Assembly (NCBI GenBank): GCA_963810195.1
Contig: CAWEMO010000001.1
Location: 1,178,001 to 1,242,000, forward strand
Direction: 5' to 3'
Source: Chersky-840 sp963810195
GTDB lineage: Bacteria; Actinomycetota; Acidimicrobiia; Acidimicrobiales; UBA8190
DNA: 64,000 bases
Positions 18,298-27,526 of the stretch are shown here, piece after piece. The notes under the pieces are model-generated. The model saw only the letters and a list, made by a program, of their open reading frames with translations, had not been told where the DNA came from and made no database searches. The translations under genes were made by a program, and so were the position numbers. Position 1 is the first letter of the stretch. Every line of letters begins with the position of its first letter.

Positions 18298-18947
18298 GCG
18301 CCCGAGGTCGCGGGACCTCCGTCGACGAGGAGCGCGGAGCGCAGCAGCCGCAGGATCTCCTGGCGGCGCCGTACCAGCGAGCGTGGGGTGGGCTCCTCCC
18401 CCAGCGCGCGCAGGACTTCCACCTCGGTGATCATGCCCACCACCGTGGAGTAGATGGCGAGGAGCAGGAGGCGAGGCTCGTGGCGGCGCATGTGGCCGGC
18501 GTCCATCTCCTCCTCGAGAAAGCTCGAAGCCCGCGCCGCGAGCGGTTCGAGCACGAGCATGAGGCGCGTCGCCGACGGGGGCCCCAGGCGACCGACCTCG
18601 CGCAGCAGGCCGAGGAGCTCCGGACGCCGCGCCGCGAGGCGAAAGACCGAGCGCACCACCGCCTCCACACGCGACCAGCCCGATCCGGCGCCCGCCAATG
18701 ACTGCTCGAGTGCCGCTGCGAGCTCCGTGGCCGAACGGTCGATCAGCGCCTCGAGCAGCGCCTCTTTGGACGGGAACCAGTAGAGGATCGACTGCTTGCG
18801 CACGCCGAGGCCCTCGGCCAGGGCGTCGAGGGACGTCGCCTCGTAGCCGCGTGACCCGAAGGAGGCCAGGGCGGCGTCGAGGATGCGTTCGGCGGTCCCG
18901 CTCTCGGAGCGCCGGGCCACGCCGCTGGGCCTTCTCCCCCCATCCAC
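18246..18947 (-). CDS. TetR-family transcriptional regulator
   Basis: 233 residues with a GTG start. The N-terminal helix-turn-helix is clear: AERILDAALASFGSRGYEATSLDALAEGLGVRKQSILYWFPSKEALLEALI (read in parts). The ligand domain is variable, as is normal. Its start lies 23 bases from the start of the divergent acyl-reductase operon, and a perfect 14-bp palindrome sits between them. It most likely represses that operon and itself, with an acyl-CoA or lipid-like ligand as a guess. Confidence 0.9.
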   Translation of the reverse strand: MDGGRRPSGVARRSESGTAERILDAALASFGSRGYEATSLDALAEGLGVRKQSILYWFPSKEALLEALIDRSATELAAALEQSLAGAGSGWSRVEAVVRSVFRLAARRPELLGLLREVGRLGPPSATRLMLVLEPLAARASSFLEEEMDAGHMRRHEPRLLLLAIYSTVVGMITEVEVLRALGEEPTPRSLVRRRQEILRLLRSALLVDGGPATSGAQAGGAGGRGRVGRGGV

Positions 18948-18961
18948 CTACCATATGGTAG
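18948..18961. promoter_or_regulatory. 14-bp palindrome, candidate TetR operator
   Basis: The sequence CTACCATATGGTAG is a perfect inverted repeat. It lies in the 23-bp gap between the divergent TetR start (18947) and the reductase start (18971). AT-rich palindromes of this size in such a position are typical TetR operators. Confidence 0.6.
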
Positions 18962-18970
18962 ACAGAGATC

Positions 18971-21506
18971 GTGGCCGAGGTGACGACCCCCACGACAGCC
19001 GGGCCCCCGGGACCCCTGGTCATCGGCGAGGCCCTGTCAGGCAAGCGCATCCTCGTCACGGGAGCCACCGGCTTCCTCGGCACCGCCCTCGTCGAACGGC
19101 TCCTGCGCGCAGTCCCGGGGTGCGAGGTGGTGGTGCTCGTGCGCCCGACCCGGCGTGCGGATGCCGCGGCCCGCATGGCGCGTGAGGTGGTGCGCAACGA
19201 CTGCTTCAGCCGCCTGCGTGACGAGCTCGGCGACCGCTTCGACGAGACCGTGGCCGCCCGGCTCCGGGCCGTCGGGGGCGATGTCGGGCGTGACGGACTC
19301 GGCCTCGACGACGAGGGCCGGCTCGTGCTCGCCTCGTGCGACGTCGTCGTCCACTCGGCCGCCACAGTGGCCTTCGACGCCCCCCTGGACACCGCCGTCG
19401 AGGTCAACCTGCTGGGCCCGTCGCGCGTGGCCGCGGCCATCGAGTCGCTGGCCGGCACCCGCCAGCGCGAGCACCCCGGGGCGCCACCCACCCATCTCGT
19501 CACGGTGTCCACCGCCTACGTGGCCGGCACGCACCAGGGGGACGCCACCGAGACCCTCGCCACCGAGGCGCTGGCGTCGGGAGCGCGGGCCCGCACCCAC
19601 ACCACCGTCACCACCGAGGTCGACGTCGACGCCGAGGTGACCGCGGCCCGGCGCCTGCGCGACGACCTCGAATCCGCGTCCGCGGACGCCGCAACGCCTG
19701 GCCCAGCTGACCAAGGCGGCACGCGCCGAGCTCGGCGCGGCCGGGACGCACCTGCTGGCAGAACGAGCCGAGAAGCTGCGCGACGAGTGGGTCCGGACCG
19801 AGCTCGTCGAGCGCGGACGGGCCCGCGCCCGGGCACTCGGCTGGCCCGACGCCTATGCCTTCACCAAGGCCTTGGGCGAGCGCGCCCTGGTGGGGGCGCG
19901 CACCGGGGTGCCCATCACGATCGTGCGACCGTCGATCATCGAGTCGGCGCTGGCCGAACCACGCCCGGGGTGGATCCGGGGCTTCCGGATGGCCGAGCCC
20001 ATCATCGTCTCCTACGGGCGGGGGTTGCTGCGCGAATTCCCCGGGGTCCCCGAAGGGGTCGTGGACGTCATCCCCGTCGACATGGTGGTGGCCGCCATCA
20101 TCGCCGTTGCCGCCGCCGGGCCCGACCCCGCCGGGCCGACCGTGTACCACGTGGCCTCGAGCGTGCGGAACCCGCTGCGCTACGGCGAGCTGGTGGACCT
20201 GGTGCGTTCGTGGTTCACCGATCACCCGCTGTACGACTCCGACGGCCAGCCCATCATGGTGCCCGAATGGTCGTTCCCCGGGCGCGGGAGGGTGCAGCGC
20301 CAACTGCAACGGGCCAATCGGGCGCTCACCACCGCGGAACGGGTCCTGGGCGCGCTGCCGGTGCGGGGCGAGCATGCCGATCTGGCGGCGCGCGTCGAAG
20401 AACGCCGGGCCCAGGCCGAGCGCGCCCTCGGGTACACCGAGCTCTACGGCGCCTACACCGAGACCGAGGCGCACTTCCGCGTCGACCGCCTCCTGACGCT
20501 GTGGGACCGCCTGTCGCCCGAGGACCGGGAGCGCTTCTGCTTCGACCCGGGGGTGATCTCATGGGCCGAGTACGTCCACGACGTGCACCTGCCGTCGGTG
20601 GTCGAGCACGCCCGGGTGCGCTCCACGCCACGACGGTCGACGGTGGCCAACCGCTCGGACCGGGCGCGCGCCGCCATCTTGTCGCCCCAGCGCCACCTGG
20701 CCGCCTTCGACCTCGAGAACACCTTGGTGGCCTCCAACGTGGTGGAGTCCTACGCCTGGTTGGCGAGCCGGCACCTCCCCGTGGGCGAACGCGTCCGGTT
20801 CACCGCCCGGATCCTGCGCGAAGCGCCGGCGCTGCTCGCTCTCGACCGGCGCGACCGGGGGGACTTCCTGCGCAGCTTCTACCGGCGCTACGACGGCGCG
20901 CCGGCGGCACTCTTGCGCCACGACGCCGTGGAGATGTTCCACCACCTGTTGCTGACCAAGTCGTTCCCGGCCGGATTCGCCCGGGTACGCGCCCACAAGG
21001 CACTGGGGCACCGCACCGTCCTCATCACCGGGGCCCTCGACTTCGTGGTCGAGCCCCTGCGCCCGTTGTTCGACGAGGTCGTGTGCGCGCGCCTGGGCCA
21101 GGACCCCGAGGGCCGGCTCACGGGGCGGCTCGACCGGCTCCCGCCCACCGGCGAGGCGCGGGCTCTCGTGCTCGCCGAGTACGCGGCGGCCCAGGGCCTC
21201 GACCTCGGCGAGTCGGTGGCCTACGCGGACTCGGCTTCGGACCTGCCGCTGCTCGAGTGCGTCGGGTTCCCCGTGGCGGTGAACCCCGAGGCGCGGCTGG
21301 CCGCCATCGCCCGCCGCCGGGGATGGCACGTCGAGCAATGGGACAAGGCCGGAGGCGGGGCCCGGCCCCCCCTCCCCTTCGGCCCCGTCGACCACCACCT
21401 GTCGCGCTGGTGGGCGCGCCTCGAAGGCGCCGCGGAGCGCGCCTCCGCGCCGGCGGGCCCGGGGTCGGGCCGCCGCTCGGGTGCGGCGAGCGGAGGCAGG
21501 TGGTGA
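18971..21506 (+). CDS. Fatty acyl-CoA reductase / HAD-IB fusion (one frameshift)
   Basis: A two-part protein of about 840 residues. The N-terminal part is an extended SDR of the fatty-acyl-CoA-reductase ('male sterility') type. It has ILVTGATGFLGTALVERLL, SAATVAFD, LVTVSTAYVAG, then after the break YAFTKALGERAL (YxxxK) and ITIVRPSIIESALAEPRPGW. The C-terminal part is a HAD-superfamily IB domain (AAFDLENTLVASNVVESYAWLA, HRTVLITGALDFVV, YADSASDLPLLECVGFPVAVNP). HAD motif I reads DLENT, with Glu in place of the usual second Asp. The frame slips near 19690, inside a variable linker. GTG start, weak ribosome site. Probable role: reduction of acyl-CoA to aldehyde or alcohol; the HAD role is unknown. 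First gene of a four-gene overlapping operon. Confidence 0.85.
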
Positions 21507-22723
21507 AAGGCCTCGTCTTCGAACGCAACCTGGCGCGCTTCGCCGCGTCGCGGATGGTGTCGAGCATCGGGGGCTCGGGGCGGGGGGTCTCCGTCGGGCC
21601 CCTGCGCCTGACCGACGTGGAACCGCCCGAGTTGCCGGGCCCGGAGTGGCACCGCGTGCGCCCACTGCTGGCCGGCATCTGCGGCTCGGACCTGTCGACT
21701 CTCGACGGCCGGAGCTCGCGCTATTTCGAGGACGTCGTGAGCTTCCCCTTCGTGCCGGGCCACGAGGTGGTGGGCACCCTCGACGACACCGACGCCCGTG
21801 TGGTGATCGAGCCCGTCCTCGGCTGTGCGGCCCGCGCCGTGGTCCCGCCGTGCGCGGCGTGTGCCGAGGGCCGGACCGGGGGTTGTGAGCGTGTCGCCTT
21901 CGGCCACCTGGCGCCGGGCCTGCAGATCGGGTTCTGCACCGACACCGGCGGCGGATGGTCCGCGGGGGGCCTCGTGGCCCACGATGCGCAGCTGCACGCC
22001 GTGCCCGACGACCTCTCCGACGACGACGCGGTGATGGTGGAGCCCACCGCGTGTGCCGTCCACGCCGCGCTCGGGGCTCGCGTCGACGCCGGCCACACGG
22101 TGGCCGTGCTCGGAGCGGGCACCCTCGGCCTGTGCACCGTGGCGGCCCTGGCGCAGCTGTCACGGCCCCGGCAGCTGCTCGTGGGGGCGCGTTACGCGCA
22201 CCAAGCGCGGCTGGCCGAGGAGCTCGGTGCGGACACGGCGGTCGACCCCGACCAACTGGTGCGTGCCGTGCGGCGCAGCTCACGCTCGCTCGAGGCGTCG
22301 GGGACGCTCACGAGTGGGGCGGACGCGGTGATCGACTGCGTCGGGAGCGACGAGTCTCTGGCCCAGGCGCTGTCCATGGTCCGGCCCCGGGGCCGCGTGG
22401 TGCTCGTGGGGATGCCCGGCCGCGTCACCGTCGACCTGGCCTCGCTGTGGCACCGGGAGGTGGCCGTCGTCGGTGCCTACGCATACGGGACCGAGGACGT
22501 GGGCGGCTTGTTGCGGCGCACCTTCGACGTGGCCCTCGAGGTCGTGGCGGCCAAAGGCCTCGGCCGCCTGGTGTCGGCGTGCTACCCGCTCGATCGCTAC
22601 GAGGAGGCCCTCGCCCACGCCGGGGCGGCCGGGCGCCGGGGCGCGGTGAAGGTCGTCTTCGACCTGCGCGCCCGGGACCGCCTCCGAGCCACGCCTCCCG
22701 GTACGAAAGGACATGTCTCATGA
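21503..22723 (+). CDS. MDR-family zinc-type alcohol dehydrogenase-like protein
   Basis: 406 residues, medium-chain dehydrogenase fold. It has AGICGSDLSTL and PFVPGHEVVG (catalytic-zinc Cys and His region), VIEPVLGCAARAVVPPCAACAEGRTGGCERV (a cysteine cluster like the structural-zinc loop, read in parts), MVEPTACAVHAA, and a nucleotide-binding AVLGAGTLGLCTVAAL. GTG at 21503 overlaps the upstream stop (GTGA) with GGAGG nearby. In context it may interconvert a fatty alcohol or other hydroxy lipid and its carbonyl form. Substrate is inference. Confidence 0.87.
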   Translation: MKGLVFERNLARFAASRMVSSIGGSGRGVSVGPLRLTDVEPPELPGPEWHRVRPLLAGICGSDLSTLDGRSSRYFEDVVSFPFVPGHEVVGTLDDTDARVVIEPVLGCAARAVVPPCAACAEGRTGGCERVAFGHLAPGLQIGFCTDTGGGWSAGGLVAHDAQLHAVPDDLSDDDAVMVEPTACAVHAALGARVDAGHTVAVLGAGTLGLCTVAALAQLSRPRQLLVGARYAHQARLAEELGADTAVDPDQLVRAVRRSSRSLEASGTLTSGADAVIDCVGSDESLAQALSMVRPRGRVVLVGMPGRVTVDLASLWHREVAVVGAYAYGTEDVGGLLRRTFDVALEVVAAKGLGRLVSACYPLDRYEEALAHAGAAGRRGAVKVVFDLRARDRLRATPPGTKGHVS

Positions 22724-24306
22724 GCCCCAGGCCCGGCTTCGTGCTCGAGGTCGACCGGTCCACCCCCTCCACCTTGTTCTGGCACGGTGAGGGGTACCGG
22801 CTCGAGAAGCTCCCCGTAGGGAGCCGGGTCCTGTACGCGCCCGAGCCCGTCGACGCCCTGGCCGACCCCGTGAGCGCCATCCGGCGCGCGCTCGAGGAGC
22901 CGTTGGGCGATGCCGAGCCGCTGCGGTCCCAGCTCCGCCCGGGCATGGCCCTCACCATCGCCTTCGACGACGTGTCGTTGCCCCTCCCCCCCATGCGCGC
23001 TCCCGACGTCCGCCAACTCGTCATCGAGCAGGTGCTCGAGCTGGCCGCCGAGGCCGGCGTGGACGACGTGGTGCTGATCGCGGCACTGGCGCTGCACCGG
23101 CGCATGACCGACGCCGAGCTGCGCCACGCGCTCGGCGACCGCATCTTCGACGCCTTCGCCCCCCACGGCCTGTTGTGGCAGCACGACGCCGAAGACCCCG
23201 ACCAGCTCGTGCACCTCGGGCTCACCGACCAGGGCGAGGACGTCGAGATCAACAAGAGGGCCGCCACGTCGGACCTGCTCGTCTACGTCAACATCAACCT
23301 GGTGGCCATGGACGGCGGGCACAAGTCGGTGGCAACCGGCCTGGCCAGCTACAAGAGCCTGCGCCATCACCACAACGCGCACACCATGGCGCGAAGCCGG
23401 TCCTTCATGGACCAGCACCACTCTGAGCTGCACTCGTCGAATTGGCGCATGGGCCGGCTCATCGCGGCATCGGGGGTCAAGATCTTCCAGATCGAGACCA
23501 ACCTCAACACCGACACCTTCCCGGAGCAGTTCCGGTTCCTGCAGCGCCGCGAATGGGAGTGGAGCGCACGCGACCGCGCCGGGTTCCTGGCCACGTCCAA
23601 AGCGCTCCAGGCCACTCCCGAGCGCGTGGCGCGATCCATCTTCCATTCCATTCGTGCCCCGCACAAGATGAGCTCGGTCCAAGCCGGAGAGGTCGAGGCG
23701 GTGCACGCCCGCACCACGGAGAACGTCTACACCCAGCAGCTGCTCGAGGTGGACGGCCAGACCGACATCCTCACCATGGGACTGCCCTACATCTGCCCGT
23801 ACAACGTCAACTCGATCATGAACCCGATCCTGGTGGCGTGCCTCGGGCTCGGGTACTTCTTCAACATGTACCGGGGGCAGCCCCTCGTGCGCGCCGGTGG
23901 CGTGGTGATCATGAGCCATCCCACGCCGTGGGCGTTCCACCCCGGGCACCACCCGAGCTACATCGACTTCTTCGAACAGGTCCTGGCCGAGACCACCGAC
24001 CCGGCCGAGATCGGCAAGTACGAGGAGTCCTTCGCCACCGACCCGTGGTACGTCCATCTCTACCGGACGGGCAACGCGTACCACGGCGTGCACCCGTTCT
24101 ACATGTGGTACTGGTGCGCGCACGCACTCGAGCACGTGGGGGCGGTGATCATCGTGGGCGGCGAGCGCGCCGCGGTGCGTCGGCTGGGCTTCAAGCCGGC
24201 GAGCTCCATGGCCGACGCGCTCGAGATGGCCTCGGACGTGGTTGGTCCCGACCCGTCGATCACACACCTGCACTCACCCCCCCTGCTCATGGCGGACGTC
24301 CGGTGA
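22720..24306 (+). CDS. LarA-like (DUF2088) nickel-pincer racemase homologue
   Basis: 528 residues, about 100 longer than lactate racemase LarA. The N-terminal half follows the LarA pattern: SAIRRALEEPLG, LRPGMALTIAFDDVSLPLPPM (the 'D-D-x-x-x-P-x-P' loop), LIAALALHRRMTDAEL, HLGLTDQGEDVEIN and DGGHKSV. Compared from memory with LarA, His126 aligns with catalytic His108 and Lys202 with the pincer-linked Lys184. The position of His174 appears to be Asn (VNINL). The unusually aromatic and His-rich second half (PWAFHPGHHPSYIDFFEQ, YHGVHPFYMWYWCAHALEH) is not part of the usual LarA. ATG overlaps the previous stop (ATGA). Likely an isomerase/racemase-like step on a hydroxy lipid or acid. No larB/C/E cofactor genes lie in the window. 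Confidence 0.78.
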   Translation: MSPRPGFVLEVDRSTPSTLFWHGEGYRLEKLPVGSRVLYAPEPVDALADPVSAIRRALEEPLGDAEPLRSQLRPGMALTIAFDDVSLPLPPMRAPDVRQLVIEQVLELAAEAGVDDVVLIAALALHRRMTDAELRHALGDRIFDAFAPHGLLWQHDAEDPDQLVHLGLTDQGEDVEINKRAATSDLLVYVNINLVAMDGGHKSVATGLASYKSLRHHHNAHTMARSRSFMDQHHSELHSSNWRMGRLIAASGVKIFQIETNLNTDTFPEQFRFLQRREWEWSARDRAGFLATSKALQATPERVARSIFHSIRAPHKMSSVQAGEVEAVHARTTENVYTQQLLEVDGQTDILTMGLPYICPYNVNSIMNPILVACLGLGYFFNMYRGQPLVRAGGVVIMSHPTPWAFHPGHHPSYIDFFEQVLAETTDPAEIGKYEESFATDPWYVHLYRTGNAYHGVHPFYMWYWCAHALEHVGAVIIVGGERAAVRRLGFKPASSMADALEMASDVVGPDPSITHLHSPPLLMADVR

Positions 24307-25238
24307 GCACGGTCGACGGTCTGGCGCGCCGCGCCCGCCGGTTGCGCCCCCAGGGCTTCCCGTGGCGCGCACCGACGTGGCCGTCGAGCCTCGAGCGCGC
24401 CGCGCCCGAACGCCACCTCGGCGTCGACTACGACACCGAGTGGACGCGTCGCTACCCCGCCCGCCTGGCGCGTGCGGTCATCCTCGACAACGTGACCCGC
24501 CCTCTCGCCCATCTCGTGGCATCGCCCGAGGTGCGCGGAGAGGAGATGCTCGCGCTCGTCGAGGCGCCCGCCATCTACGTGGCCAACCACGCCAGCCACA
24601 TCGACACCGGGCTCGTCCTGTCGCTCCTGCCCCCGCATGTGCGCCACAAGACGGTGGTGGCGGCGGCGGCCGACCACTTCTTCGACCGGCGGTGGAAGGC
24701 GCACCTGTGGTCCGTCATCCTCGCCGCGGTCCCGATCGAGCGTCACCGTGTCAACCGGAAGTCCGCCGAGGACACCGCAGCGCTGCTGCGCCAGGGCTGG
24801 AACCTCATCATCTACCCCGAGGGCGGCCGGACCCACGACGGGTGGTTCCAGGAGATGCACGGGGGCGCCGCCTATCTGGCCACGCGCACGGGCAGGCCGG
24901 TGGTGCCGGTGCACATCGACGGCACCTACCGCATCTGGCCCCGGGGCGGCTCACGCGTGCGCCGCAGCCCCACACGCGTCACGTTCGGCTCCCCCATCGT
25001 GGCCGCCGAAGGCGAGAGCTCCCGCAGGCTCGAGGCCCGGATCGACCGCGTGCTCGGCACCATGGCCGACGAGGCCCGCACCGACTGGTGGAGCGCCCGG
25101 CGGCGCGCCGCTTCCGGAGAGACACCGTCGGCGCGGGGGCCGGCCGCGTCGGCGTGGCGCCGGGCCTGGGCACTGGGCCCCGACCCGCACGCGGGCGACG
25201 CCGGAGACGAGACGCGCTGGGCGCTGCCCCACGACTGA
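24303..25238 (+). CDS. PlsC-type 1-acylglycerol-3-phosphate-like acyltransferase
   Basis: 311 residues, LPLAT/PlsC family. The HxxxxD motif is in YVANHASHID (about residues 93-101), the acceptor-binding EGGRT in IIYPEGGRTHDGW, and VVPVHIDGT is the usual fourth block. The C-terminal 60 residues are Ala/Arg-rich and variable. The GTG start overlaps the LarA-like stop (GTGA), so it is co-translated with the operon. It presumably acylates a hydroxylated lipid made by the upstream enzymes. It converges on the murT-gatD gene. Confidence 0.88.
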   Translation: MSTVDGLARRARRLRPQGFPWRAPTWPSSLERAAPERHLGVDYDTEWTRRYPARLARAVILDNVTRPLAHLVASPEVRGEEMLALVEAPAIYVANHASHIDTGLVLSLLPPHVRHKTVVAAAADHFFDRRWKAHLWSVILAAVPIERHRVNRKSAEDTAALLRQGWNLIIYPEGGRTHDGWFQEMHGGAAYLATRTGRPVVPVHIDGTYRIWPRGGSRVRRSPTRVTFGSPIVAAEGESSRRLEARIDRVLGTMADEARTDWWSARRRAASGETPSARGPAASAWRRAWALGPDPHAGDAGDETRWALPHD

Positions 25239-25279
25239 GCCGGTACACCCTGAGCCCGCCGGCGACCGGCTCCGCCGCG

Positions 25280-27526
25280 CTAGGGCAGGCGCACCTTCAC
25301 CAATTCCCTCATGCGGCGCACCGACCGGGCCGGGCCCGACGTGGCCTGCCTCCAACCCCGGGCACCGACCGCTTCCAAGCGCTGGGCCCGCAAGGCCCGT
25401 TCCTCCACGTCGTCGAGCGGGGCGGGTACCGACCCCGTAGCCCACGCCAGGAGAAGGTCGGCGAGGCTCGGGTTGCGCGCCAGGGCGGGTCCGTGCGCGT
25501 AGGTGCCCAGCACCAGACCGGACCGGGCCCCTTCACTGCCGTCACCGGACCCGTTGCCCACGCCGGTGAGCACCCGGGCGAGGGGGCGCACCCCGGCACC
25601 CAGGCGGGTCACCGCGGAGTGGTTCTCGAACCCGGTCAGGGTCTCGAGCGCGACCGGGTCCGGGTCCGAGTCGCCCGACCCGACGGGCAGCGGCTGCGCG
25701 GCGAGCTCGCCCACCGCTCGGCGCCCCGAGCCCTTCACGGTGACCACGTCGAGCAGACCTGCTCCGGGATGCGGCCGCCCGTCGGCACCGGGGAAGGACC
25801 GCCCGATCACCTGGTAGCCGGCGCACACCGCGAAGACCACCGCACCGGCCTCCACCGCACGGGACAGCGCGCCGCCCCCGAGGCGCTCTGCGGACTGGAC
25901 CTGCGGGCCGTCCTCGCCGCCCCCGAGGCAATAGACGTCGGCGCCGGCGGGCAGGGGGGAGTCGGACGGCGCGTGGACGAGCTCGACGGGGATGTCGCGC
26001 CACACCGCCCGCCCCGCCAACACGCGGCCGTTCCCGCCGTCGCCGTAGGTGCCGAGCAGGTCGGGGTGCACCACCACCACGCGCAGCGCCGAGGGGCCCG
26101 ACGCCCGGGGACCGGCGCGACGCCTGCTCGTGGTGCACGCTCCGCGCCCGGTGGCGTCGCGGCCGACCCCGTCGCCGCCGCCCCCTGCGACGGTGACCGA
26201 CACCGGCATGCCCGGCGCGGCCCCGGCGGAGCGGACCGTCCCCGGCTCCGGGCGCGACAGCACGGGGCCACGGGACGCCGCCTGGGCCAGCCGGCGACGC
26301 ATGTCCTGGAACGCGGTGTAGTTGCCGACGTACTGCACGCGGGGCGACCCCGCGGCGCGCAGCGCCTCGAGGTCGTCGGGGACCGTGACGTGCGCCACGC
26401 CTCCGTGCCGGAGGCGCACGGCAAGGTCGCGGCAGCGCTCCCCCGTCGCCACCACAAAGCGCCCGGCCAGGTGCTCGAGGGGGACGTCCCACAACCACGA
26501 CGGGTCGCGCCCGTCGGCGACGCGGGCGTTGATGCCGATCACCACCGGGTCGGTGCCACCCTCGAGCAGGTCGAGGAGCTCGGTCCATCCCGCCGGGTTC
26601 TTGGCGAGCAGGAGGCGCACACCAATGTCGCCGAAGGTCACGGTGGCGAAGCGCCCTTCGACGTCGGACACCGATTCCATGGCCACGAGCGCGGCGGCCT
26701 CGTCGACGCCGAGCACCCCGGCCACCACCGCCGCCACCGCGGCGTTGGCGAGGTTGCATCGCCCGGGCAGCACGAGCCGGACCGCGAGCTCCCTGCCGTC
26801 GGCGGTGACGAGCACGTCCCCGCGCAGCTCGGCGTCGGGGCGAGGACGGTGGAACCCGCACCCGCACGCCCAGTCCGCGTCAGCGCCGAAGACGATCCTC
26901 CCGGTGCATTCGGGACAACCCACGGCGTCCTGGCGCCACAACTGCCCCGCCGCCACCCACACCACGTGGGCGGCCCCTTGTGCCCCCCACACCACGAGCG
27001 GGTCATCCGCGTTGGCGACCACGGTCGTGTCCCGGGCCGCGGAGAGCGCCTTGCGCCAACGCGCCGCCACCATCCGCACTTCGCTCACACGGTCGAGCTG
27101 GTCGCGTGACAGGTTGAGCAGCGCCACCACCTCGGGGTGCACGGCTTCGGCCACGGTGCCGAGGTACCCCTCGTCCACCTCGAGCACCGCCGGCACGCCC
27201 GGTGGGGCCGACGCCAGCGCCGTCGCCAACCCCGGGGGCAGGTTGGCCCCCGCCGACGAGGTCGCCACGCGCGGCGCCCCGCCGAGGGCGGCCGCCAGCA
27301 GGCGCGTCGTCGTGGTCTTGCCGTTGGTCCCTGTCACGAGGGCCACCCGGCGTCCCTCGGCCAGGGTGCCGAGGAGGTCAGGAGCGATGAGGAGCCCTAC
27401 GCGCCCCCCGATGACAGACCCGCCCCCGAGGTGCAGCCGGCGCGACGCGGCGCTCACCGCCGTGGAGGCGCGCCCGGCCAGGCGCGCCCGCACCGGCAGC
27501 GAGCGCTCCGCGGGCCGCGCCGTCAC
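25280..27526 (-). CDS. murT-gatD: Fused MurT-GatD, lipid II isoglutaminyl synthase
   Basis: One open frame of 748 residues joins two proteins that are normally separate. Residues 1-420 are MurT, a Mur-ligase-like ATPase: TGTNGKTTTTRLL, NLSRDQLDRVSEV, NADDPL, a four-cysteine zinc ribbon (CPECTG...CGCG), GRCNLANAAVA and the C-terminal DUF1727 part (VVIGINARVADGRDPSWLWDV, VGNYTAFQDMRRRL). About 60 Gly/Ala/Arg-rich residues link it to GatD (about 482-748), a class-I glutamine amidotransferase: HPDLLGTYGDGGN, FAVCAGYQVIG (Cys about 568), GFENHSAVT and TYAHGPALARNP (His about 678). Together they amidate D-Glu of lipid II. GTG at 27526 overlaps the upstream stop. A lost stop by sequence error cannot be excluded; an in-frame ATG lies in the linker. 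Confidence 0.9.
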   Translation of the reverse strand: MTARPAERSLPVRARLAGRASTAVSAASRRLHLGGGSVIGGRVGLLIAPDLLGTLAEGRRVALVTGTNGKTTTTRLLAAALGGAPRVATSSAGANLPPGLATALASAPPGVPAVLEVDEGYLGTVAEAVHPEVVALLNLSRDQLDRVSEVRMVAARWRKALSAARDTTVVANADDPLVVWGAQGAAHVVWVAAGQLWRQDAVGCPECTGRIVFGADADWACGCGFHRPRPDAELRGDVLVTADGRELAVRLVLPGRCNLANAAVAAVVAGVLGVDEAAALVAMESVSDVEGRFATVTFGDIGVRLLLAKNPAGWTELLDLLEGGTDPVVIGINARVADGRDPSWLWDVPLEHLAGRFVVATGERCRDLAVRLRHGGVAHVTVPDDLEALRAAGSPRVQYVGNYTAFQDMRRRLAQAASRGPVLSRPEPGTVRSAGAAPGMPVSVTVAGGGGDGVGRDATGRGACTTSRRRAGPRASGPSALRVVVVHPDLLGTYGDGGNGRVLAGRAVWRDIPVELVHAPSDSPLPAGADVYCLGGGEDGPQVQSAERLGGGALSRAVEAGAVVFAVCAGYQVIGRSFPGADGRPHPGAGLLDVVTVKGSGRRAVGELAAQPLPVGSGDSDPDPVALETLTGFENHSAVTRLGAGVRPLARVLTGVGNGSGDGSEGARSGLVLGTYAHGPALARNPSLADLLLAWATGSVPAPLDDVEERALRAQRLEAVGARGWRQATSGPARSVRRMRELVKVRLP

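Noticed and set aside
21955..25238. Very long alternative open frames on both strands across the acyl-lipid operon
   Set aside because: They are shadows caused by high GC; the recognised proteins occupy one frame each with GTGA/ATGA junctions.
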